A stretch of 10,012 bases of DNA from Candidatus Gastranaerophilales bacterium. GTDB lineage: Bacteria > Cyanobacteriota > Vampirovibrionia > Gastranaerophilales > Gastranaerophilaceae. The notes under the pieces are model-generated. The model was not told the origin of the DNA. It searched no databases and saw only the letters and a program-made list of their open reading frames with translations. This document shows, one piece after another, positions 1-5,044 of this stretch. How positions within the stretch are numbered: the first letter of the stretch is position 1; every line of letters starts with the position of its first letter. Position numbers and translations under genes: made by a program. The stretch covers positions 1 through 10,012 of the forward strand of contig JAJPXE010000111.1 in the NCBI GenBank assembly GCA_021205645.1, written 5' to 3'.

Positions 1-3
1 TCT

Positions 4-34
4 GACTTTCAACTTCGTTTCAAGTCGATTTTCT
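4..34 (+). repeat. Variable hairpin V1, left arm cut by window edge
   Basis: GACTT (4-8) pairs with AAGTC (22-26), and the right side continues as GATTTT into the constant CTGCCCTC block. In the V4 copy the equivalent left arm reads AAAATC-T-GG and pairs with GATTTT. By analogy the left arm here probably starts with AAAA just before base 1, so the hairpin looks truncated by the window rather than by evolution. Confidence 0.5.
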
Positions 35-55
35 GCCCTCTCCGTCCAGAGAGGG
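33..55 (+). repeat. Palindromic module X1
   Basis: CCCTCTC (36-42) and GAGAGGG (49-55) form a 7-bp stem around CGTCCA, preceded by the constant CTG. A run of five T follows at 56-60, so it could act as a weak intrinsic terminator on the plus strand, but as one of several copies it is first of all a dispersed repeat. Confidence 0.75.
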
Positions 56-67
56 TTTTTATCTTTC

Positions 68-158
68 CCCCTCCCCTGACGGGGAGGGGAGCGGGGCTGG
101 TGCCAATCTGCGAAGCAGTTGGCACTGTCTGCTCCGCGGGGGTGGGGTGCGATTAGCT
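68..158 (+). repeat. Composite module Y1 with variable hairpin
   Basis: It opens with a perfect 9-bp stem, CCCCTCCCC (68-76) and GGGGAGGGG (81-89), with a TGAC loop. A second hairpin at 100-125 pairs GTGCCAA with TTGGCAC and, inside it, CTGC with GCAG around GAA, with one bulged T at 107. GGAGC (88-92) can pair with GCTCC (131-135) and enclose that hairpin. The module ends in GGGGTGGGGTGCGATTAG, also present at the end of Y2. The central hairpin sequence is unrelated to that of Y2 although the frame is the same. Confidence 0.75.
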
Positions 159-182
159 CAAGCACAGATATCACCTCACCCA

Positions 183-216
183 AATTTGTAAATTCGCTAT
201 CGCTCATTAACAAATT
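183..216 (+). repeat. Variable hairpin V2
   Basis: AATTTGT (183-189) and ACAAATT (210-216) are perfect inverted arms around a 20-base tip. The hairpin is preceded by the constant ATCACCTCACC block and followed directly by CTGCCCTCTCC, the same framing as V3 and V4. Confidence 0.7.
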
Positions 217-240
217 CTGCCCTCTCCGTCCAGAGAGGGC
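217..240 (+). repeat. Palindromic module X2
   Basis: CTGCCCTCTC and GAGAGGGC arms surround CGTCCA; the stem is GCCCTCTC against GAGAGGGC. It is followed by AAACGCGGACAATCACCTCACC, leading into the next variable hairpin. In inverted form a similar order (CCGG...GAGGGCAAACG...ATCACCTC) is found at 7159-7187. Confidence 0.75.
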
Positions 241-263
241 AAACGCGGACAATCACCTCACCT

Positions 264-295
264 GCAAGACTAAATTGCTGCATTGCAAGTCTTGC
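264..295 (+). repeat. Variable hairpin V3
   Basis: GCAAGACT (264-271) and AGTCTTGC (288-295) are perfect 8-base inverted arms around a 16-base tip. It sits between ATCACCTCACC (252-262) and CTGTCCTCTCC (295-305), so its position in the frame matches V2 and V4 while its sequence does not. Confidence 0.75.
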
Positions 296-341
296 TGTCC
301 TCTCCGTCCGGAGAGGGCAGGTGAGTTCGTCCGGAGAGGGC
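295..341 (+). repeat. Palindromic module X3 with 13-base half duplication
   Basis: The X palindrome at 295-318 (CTGTCCTCTCC / GGAGAGGGC) has lost one base match in its left arm (T at 298 for C). Its right half, GTCCGGAGAGGGC (306-318), is repeated exactly at 329-341 after a short AGGTGAGTTC linker. The second half copy leads into the TTTTATCTTTTCCCC run that starts Y2, mirroring how X1 leads into Y1. Confidence 0.7.
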
Positions 342-354
342 TTTTATCTTTTCC

Positions 355-431
355 CCCCTCCCCTGACGGGGAGGGGAGCGGAGCGGGTGCTGCTGTGCAG
401 CACAGTCTCCGCAGGGGTGGGGTGCGATTAG
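355..431 (+). repeat. Composite module Y2 with variable hairpin
   Basis: CCCCTCCCC (355-363), TGAC, GGGGAGGGG (368-376) is identical to Y1. An outer stem GCGGAG (378-383) with CTCCGC (407-412) encloses an inner hairpin GTGCTGC-TGT-GCAGCAC (387-403). The end, GGGGTGGGGTGCGATTAG, is again shared with Y1. The inner hairpin has no sequence resemblance to the one in Y1 but sits in the same place and is perfectly paired. Confidence 0.75.
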
Positions 432-441
432 AAAATCGCAC
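422..441 (+). repeat. Variable hairpin after module Y2
   Basis: GTGCGATT (422-429) pairs perfectly with AATCGCAC (434-441) around AGAA. At the matching place after Y1 (147-165) GTGC pairs with GCAC only weakly, with TT/AA as a possible extension across a two-base bulge. This is a third slot in the repeat framework where a stem is kept and sequence changes. Confidence 0.6.
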
Positions 442-527
442 GACAGTCACATCACCTGCAGGGGTAAATGGATTCTATTCTAAAATCTGCACGGTTATCA
501 CCTCACGTACAGATATCACCTCACCCG

Positions 528-559
528 AAAATCTGGTTCTCGTTCCTCGAACCGATTTT
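528..559 (+). repeat. Variable hairpin V4
   Basis: AAAATC (528-533) pairs with GATTTT (554-559) and GGTTC (535-539) with GAACC (549-553), leaving T534 bulged and a nine-base loop. It lies between ATCACCTCACC (516-525) and the CTGCCCTCTCC palindrome at 560, exactly the framing seen for V2 and V3. Confidence 0.75.
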
Positions 560-585
560 CTGCCCTCTCCGGATGGAGAGGGCAG
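560..585 (+). repeat. Palindromic module X4
   Basis: CTGCCCTCTCC (560-570) and GGAGAGGGCAG (575-585) form a perfect 11-bp stem with a GGAT loop. It is the last repeat of the cluster; composition changes sharply to A/T after about position 590. No T-run follows, so termination by this element alone is doubtful. Confidence 0.8.
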
Positions 586-748
586 AGGTAAATTGTATCT
601 TATAAATCTTGTTTTATGAATTCTAACAAAACAGCTAAAATCGCTAAAATTCTTTAAAATTTTTTTGAAAAATTTTGTAAATTTATGTAACAAAATAGCC
701 ATTATTATTAACATTTTATTTAAGTTTTTCACCATTGTTGCCGTCATA

Positions 749-782
749 TGAATGTAACACAATAACTATTGTGTTACATTCA
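749..782. promoter_or_regulatory. Perfect 34-bp palindrome, possible operator
   Basis: TGAATGTAACACAATA (749-764) is followed by AC and then its exact reverse complement (767-782), a 16-bp perfect match in an otherwise AT-rich leader. It ends 62 bases upstream of the preferred start of the large coiled-coil gene, and its right arm overlaps a possible -35 box. There is no T-run after it, which argues against a terminator. A dimeric repressor or activator site is the likeliest reading; a cruciform or a hairpin in a longer transcript are alternatives. The arms contain TGTAACA/TGTTACA, a string found upstream of two other genes here. I cannot match it to a known regulator. Confidence 0.55.
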
Positions 783-798
783 ACCATTCGGTTTTAAT
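769..798 (+). promoter_or_regulatory. Possible sigma-70 type promoter
   Basis: TTGTGT (769-774) and TTTAAT (793-798) are 18 bases apart. The -10 matches TATAAT at five of six positions; the -35 matches only TTG. A transcript would start near 805, giving a leader of about 40 bases before the start at 845. The -35 lies in the right arm of the 34-bp palindrome, which would suit a repressor site. In such AT-rich DNA chance matches are common. Confidence 0.3.
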
Positions 799-830
799 GT
801 GAAAACAAAAAATTTAAACTATAAATAAAG

Positions 831-836
831 AAAGGA
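831..836 (+). promoter_or_regulatory. Ribosome binding site that favours start at 845
   Basis: AAAGGA ends eight bases before ATG 845. The in-frame ATG at 836 overlaps this same string and would have no usable site, so 845 is the preferred start. Confidence 0.65.
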
Positions 837-844
837 TGTGTAGA

Positions 845-3800
845 ATGGGACAATTTCGTATATCAGGCTCTACAACAGGCAATACTTATGTCCGGGGAGA
901 GGATGGAAATATTACCTATTTTGACAAGGATGGGAAAAAGATAGCTCAGAGTGTATTCTTAGAACAAGAGGGTGTAAGTTTAAAAGATGGTAAATTTGTC
1001 AGGAGTAAAAGTTCCGGTGAACCGGCTAAGCATACAGTTTCGGGTTCAAAAACAGGCAGATATTATACAGTAGATGACGATGGTAAGAAACATTTTTATG
1101 CGGCAAACGGAGATCCGATTAACGAAACATATTTTTATCAAAAAGAAAACGAAGCCATTGAGGCAGCAAAATCGAAAAAGAGCGGCGAAACAGGCAAGAC
1201 TGCAAAAAAGAAAAGTTGGCGGGGTAAGCTCGGTGATGCTGCAAAATCATTCGGAAAAGGTGTTGTAAAATCGGTCACAAAGATGTTTACCGATGAGAAC
1301 GGTAAATTCAGCTGGAAACAGACCTTAAAAACAGCGGCAACCTGTGCTGCCGTTGTTGCTGTGGGTGCTGCTGTAGTTGCAGCCGGTATTTTAACGGCAG
1401 GTGCCGCAACTGCGATAATTGTCGGTGCGGGCATTGCAATGGGTGCCGGAAATATTATAAAAGGTGCTGTTCAATACGGTAATTCAGAAACATATGAAGA
1501 TAAACTTGCTGCAATAGAAACAATGGGTGAGGGTACCGGTGAAGTCGGTATGGCAATATTGATAAAACGTCCGATGGCAGGCAGCCTGAAAGCTGTTTCT
1601 ACGGCATCAAAGATTGGAAAGATGGAAGCTCTTGCAAGCGGTTCGGGCAGAACAGTTGCCTCTATAAAAGGTTTTGGTGCCGGCATGAAGACTGTAATCC
1701 CGTCGCCTAAGCAGGCATGGGAAGGCACAAAAAATGGAGTGGAAACAGCATACGATGCAGTACGTCATCCTGTGAAAACGACTAAAGCCGCTGTCGAAGC
1801 AAGAAGACAAAAGACATGGGAACGTGCAGATATAAAAGAATCTGTTGATGGGGTACGGACACAGGAAGATATTGCTATTGCACGTCAGAAGGTTCAAAAC
1901 AGCAAACATTTGTCTGCAAAACAGAAAGCCAAATACAATAAAAAACTGGATAAAGTAACTAAAAAGGCACCTCATGAGGATTTAGCGGTATTGAGAAGGC
2001 AGGCGGAAGATCCGGCTGCAACACCAAAGCAAAAAGCAGCCGCTCAAAAGAAATATAATGAAGCTCTTAAACGCTCTATGGATAGAGAAGCACTTGAGGC
2101 ACGGTTGAATGAATTAGAGCCGAAACCGACAGAAACAGGTGAAGCTGTCAAACCGGCAGAGGGTGTGGAAACAACACCGAAAGCGGAAACTGCCGAGGCT
2201 GCAAAACCTGCACAAGAAGCTGTTCCGAATGAGGCAACCGTAATAAAAGAACGCATAGCTAAGATTGATAAAATGCAGGAAAACGAGTTTAACACACTTA
2301 TTAGTCAGTCTGAATTAAAATCTCCAAAAGGTGTCGGAAAACTTTTCGGCAAAAAATCAGAGTATGCTAAAATTGAGGCACGTATAAAATCTGAGGTTAA
2401 AAAACCTGAAATTCAAGCAAAATTACTGAAAAAATTAGAGGCTAAAAAACAGCTGCTTGAAGATATCGGTAACTTGAAAAAGCATCCTAAATTTGAAGAA
2501 TATAAAGAACTTGTAAAAAGAGCAGATGATGAAGTTTCGCTACAGCTGCTTGAAGACAGAATTGCAAAGGATAACGGTTTCTTTACATCAAGGACAAGAA
2601 AAGCCGAACGCTCGCAGCTCTACAGAGAAATATTCAAAAAACAGCACAAACTCAATCCTGAAAAATATCCTGATATTGAGCTAAGATTGAAAACGGCGAA
2701 AGAAGAAAACCTGATTAAAGATGCTGAAAAAGAAATTCAGGATATCCAAAATCAGCTTAAAAAGGCTGAAAGAAAAGCTAACCCTGACAGAGTTCAGCAG
2801 GAGCTTAATGCGGCGGAAAAACGGCTTAATGCTCAGGAAAAAAAGCTGACAGATGCTTTGGAACAACTTGATACTAAAAAAGGTAATGATGTTAAAGCCT
2901 ATAATGAAAAACGCGATGAAATGTTAGCGAAAATTAATGATATAAGAACAGAAATAAAAGTAAAAAAGGATATGATAAAATCATACAGGGATAACGTACA
3001 AACACTCTCTGACAGGGGTGACGAACTTAAAGTTGATCTTACGACCAAACGTACGGTTGTAGAACAATTACAAAAAGAAGAAGCTACTCTTGAAGGAGAA
3101 ATAAATACCTTAACCGAAAGGTTAAACAAATTAGAAGGAGCAACTAAATTTAGAAATCTCAAAGAAAAACGGAGTATGAACGAAAGGAAAGCTCGACTGA
3201 AACAAACTACAAAAGGTCGGCAACAATCGCTGGATGAATTAAAAAATGATATTCAATCAAAAGAAACAGAAATATCCGGAATAGAACAGGATATTCATAA
3301 TACTGAAGCAAGTAAAATTTATTATGAGGATGAAATTGCAAAATCAGAAGCCGAGCTTGCCGCTCTTAAAGAAAAACTTGGCAATGAACGAAAAAGTATT
3401 GGAACTTTGCTAAAACAAAAGAAAAAATTAGAAAGCAGAATATCAAGAACAGAACAAGCTATCGGTAAGAAACATGCAAAACTGGAAGAATTAAAAGCAA
3501 AAAAAGCTAATAAAAAGAAAATTAAAGTACTGGAAGACGAACTTGCAGATTTGCGTGCAAATCACGAAAGATATCAATACGAATATGAAGCCTTGAAAAC
3601 AGAACTGGAGAGCAAACAGGCAGAATTAACAAAAGCTAAAGAAAAGCTTGCTAAAAAGCAAGAAAAACTAAAAGCTATTCATAAGGCAGGCGGTGCATTT
3701 TTGGGCGGAGTTGCCGGCGCACAGGCAATCCAAAACGGCGGAGAGGCTGCAGACAGCATGGGCGGTATGCTGGCAGCACTTGCAATGGACGAAGGCGAAG

Positions 3801-4969
3801 AAGTAACTGATGAAGAATCAGAAGAAGAAGTTATTGAAGATGCTGCCGCTGAAGAAGAATCCATCGAAGAAGAATCCGTCGAAGAGGAAGTTATTGAAGA
3901 TGTTGCCACAGAAGAAGTTCTCGAAGAAGAAACTGCTGTAGATAGTGTTGATGAAACAAAAAATGACTCATCATCAAGTAGTGATAATTCATCATCAAGC
4001 CCAAAAAGCGGTTCCACCGGCAATAACGGTTCTCCTACTGTAACTGACCCGACCGGGGGGAATAATGACGGTAATACAACTGTAAACGGTGATGGTTCTG
4101 ACCCTAACGTCACAAGGAGACAACCGGTCGGACCACCGCCCCCACGACCAATCAATGAACAACCTGACCCGGAAGAAGATGATGACGACACAATAACGCC
4201 AGACGGATTAGAATTTACTATTGATAATTATATAAACGGCAGAGATGAGAATGGTAATCGTACTGAGATTACACCGGCACAGAGAATGATACTGACCAAG
4301 CAAATAGAACAGGCACAAACATTAGACGATATTGCCTTGATATATTCCGAAATGCGTTCGTTTAAAGTGTTCAACGGCAGAAAAAATCTCAGAAAAGCTC
4401 TGAAACAAAAACGTAAACTTATTGAAGCAAGAGTTGCGAATGATAATGAGAGCAAAATCGAAAAAAGAGGAGAAAAACTCGAAAAAAGAATGAATAAAGT
4501 AGAAAAAAATAATGCCAAATACGGCGCAACACCGGATATGAATCTGTCAGGAGTTACTCAACTCAATACTGCGGATATAATCAATCAAGAAGTTCAAAAA
4601 CCGAACCTGTTCCAAAAATTCGTGTTAGGCAGACAAAACGAAATAGATTTAACCCCTCAAACCGGCCTGTCGGAAAGTGCTGTTGCAGCTGAGTTTGTCG
4701 AAGATCCGGTACCTACAGATGTGCAGATACAAACGACGAATTTATCTACCGGTGACAGTCCAATTTTGGCACAGACAGATGCACCACCGACGGAAACAGT
4801 AGATATTACGCCGGGTGAAGAATCAGCACAAAATATATCGCAGGTATCGGAAACTGAAACTCCTGTTGAAACTTCTGAAAAACCGTCTGTGGCAATGGTT
4901 GATACAGATACAGAGGATGAAAATAAACATAAACTTGATCTCAGTGATGATATGTTTGGAATGGCTTAA
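845..4969 (+). CDS. Very large coiled-coil protein with hydrophobic segment and acidic repeats, function unknown
   Basis: I do not recognise this as a named family. Residue numbers count from the upstream ATG at 836, so the preferred start is Met4. No signal peptide is seen. Order: two 37-residue repeats (9-45 and 68-104), each with SGSxTG, a tyrosine, DG and a closing FxxxE; a basic stretch; a Gly/Ala/Val hydrophobic segment (about 164-205), long enough for a membrane hairpin; a Gly-rich amphipathic stretch to about 290; a short module with AYDAVRHP (305-312); a Lys/Glu-rich coiled coil (about 468-948); a Gly/Ala patch (952-984); an acidic tract with two 20-residue repeats (996-1035); a Ser/Asn/Gly/Pro linker with four prolines (1100-1103); a helical domain (about 1120-1225); and a disordered tail ending DDMFGMA. 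It looks like a scaffold, membrane-linked filament or surface-related protein; that is inference from shape only. It appears monocistronic, ending at a strong terminator. Confidence 0.9.
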   Translation: MGQFRISGSTTGNTYVRGEDGNITYFDKDGKKIAQSVFLEQEGVSLKDGKFVRSKSSGEPAKHTVSGSKTGRYYTVDDDGKKHFYAANGDPINETYFYQKENEAIEAAKSKKSGETGKTAKKKSWRGKLGDAAKSFGKGVVKSVTKMFTDENGKFSWKQTLKTAATCAAVVAVGAAVVAAGILTAGAATAIIVGAGIAMGAGNIIKGAVQYGNSETYEDKLAAIETMGEGTGEVGMAILIKRPMAGSLKAVSTASKIGKMEALASGSGRTVASIKGFGAGMKTVIPSPKQAWEGTKNGVETAYDAVRHPVKTTKAAVEARRQKTWERADIKESVDGVRTQEDIAIARQKVQNSKHLSAKQKAKYNKKLDKVTKKAPHEDLAVLRRQAEDPAATPKQKAAAQKKYNEALKRSMDREALEARLNELEPKPTETGEAVKPAEGVETTPKAETAEAAKPAQEAVPNEATVIKERIAKIDKMQENEFNTLISQSELKSPKGVGKLFGKKSEYAKIEARIKSEVKKPEIQAKLLKKLEAKKQLLEDIGNLKKHPKFEEYKELVKRADDEVSLQLLEDRIAKDNGFFTSRTRKAERSQLYREIFKKQHKLNPEKYPDIELRLKTAKEENLIKDAEKEIQDIQNQLKKAERKANPDRVQQELNAAEKRLNAQEKKLTDALEQLDTKKGNDVKAYNEKRDEMLAKINDIRTEIKVKKDMIKSYRDNVQTLSDRGDELKVDLTTKRTVVEQLQKEEATLEGEINTLTERLNKLEGATKFRNLKEKRSMNERKARLKQTTKGRQQSLDELKNDIQSKETEISGIEQDIHNTEASKIYYEDEIAKSEAELAALKEKLGNERKSIGTLLKQKKKLESRISRTEQAIGKKHAKLEELKAKKANKKKIKVLEDELADLRANHERYQYEYEALKTELESKQAELTKAKEKLAKKQEKLKAIHKAGGAFLGGVAGAQAIQNGGEAADSMGGMLAALAMDEGEEVTDEESEEEVIEDAAAEEESIEEESVEEEVIEDVATEEVLEEETAVDSVDETKNDSSSSSDNSSSSPKSGSTGNNGSPTVTDPTGGNNDGNTTVNGDGSDPNVTRRQPVGPPPPRPINEQPDPEEDDDDTITPDGLEFTIDNYINGRDENGNRTEITPAQRMILTKQIEQAQTLDDIALIYSEMRSFKVFNGRKNLRKALKQKRKLIEARVANDNESKIEKRGEKLEKRMNKVEKNNAKYGATPDMNLSGVTQLNTADIINQEVQKPNLFQKFVLGRQNEIDLTPQTGLSESAVAAEFVEDPVPTDVQIQTTNLSTGDSPILAQTDAPPTETVDITPGEESAQNISQVSETETPVETSEKPSVAMVDTDTEDENKHKLDLSDDMFGMA
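3821..3940 (+). repeat. Tandem 60-bp repeat encoding 20-residue acidic units
   Basis: Two 60-base units (3821-3880 and 3881-3940) each begin with codons for EEEVIED. They encode residues 996-1015 and 1016-1035 of the large protein. The first 37 bases of each unit are closely similar; the rest has drifted. This is an in-frame duplication within the acidic tract. Confidence 0.7.
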
Positions 4970-4992
4970 CAAATAAAAAGCAATAAGGACAA

Positions 4993-5028
4993 AATATGCG
5001 GCAGAATTTATACATTCTGCCGCATATT
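4993..5028. terminator. Bidirectional intrinsic terminator between convergent genes
   Basis: AATATGCGGCAGAAT (4993-5007) and its exact complement (5014-5028) form a perfect 15-bp stem with a TTATAC loop. It lies between the stop codons of the plus-strand gene (4969) and the minus-strand GH57 gene (5045). A T-rich stretch follows on the plus strand (CTATTCTTT), and on the minus strand the downstream side reads TTTTGTCC then TTGCTTTTTATTTG, so it can serve both directions. Confidence 0.85.
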
Positions 5029-5044
5029 CTATTCTTTACATTAT

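Larger units (their letters stand above)
1..585. repeat. Composite cluster of GC-rich palindromic repeats (no gene)
   Basis: This stretch of nearly 600 bases holds no believable gene. It is built from two kinds of short module. The first (X) is a GC-rich palindrome with CCCTCTCC and GGAGAGGG or GAGAGGG arms at 33-55, 217-240, 295-318 and 560-585. The second (Y) opens with CCCCTCCCC-TGAC-GGGGAGGGG at 68-89 and 355-376. Between the constant blocks lie inserts that differ in sequence but each form a stem-loop. The 18-base string ACAGATATCACCTCACCC occurs identically at 164-181 and 509-526, and ATCACCTCACC again at 252-262. The block around 51-158 is repeated, with a different central hairpin, around 334-431. 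The layout resembles a non-autonomous dispersed repeat of REP or MITE type; no transposase is present. The family name is unknown to me. Confidence 0.85.

Noticed and set aside
164..341. CRISPR-like array of constant blocks and variable inserts
   Set aside because: Repeats are not identical, spacing is irregular, inserts are themselves palindromic, and no cas gene is present.
183..585. Integron attC sites
   Set aside because: Variable hairpins with conserved ends recall attC, but the conserved blocks lack the GTTRRRY/RYYYAAC core sites and there is no cassette or integrase.
119..619. A 166-codon plus-strand open frame
   Set aside because: It runs through the GC-rich repeats, and its peptide repeats CPLRPERA and PSPDGEG simply because the palindromes repeat. 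It has no ribosome site and no domain.
253..762. Two overlapping minus-strand open frames (253-450 and 475-762)
   Set aside because: They are the complement of the same repeats and of the AT-rich leader; the peptides are low-complexity and have no ribosome site.
820..825. TATAAA as the -10 box of the large gene
   Set aside because: A start from it would fall inside the ribosome site, leaving no usable leader, and there is no good -35.
3679..4191. 170-codon antisense frame rich in serine
   Set aside because: It is the reverse reading of the Glu-rich and Ser/Gly codons of the large gene and has no independent support.
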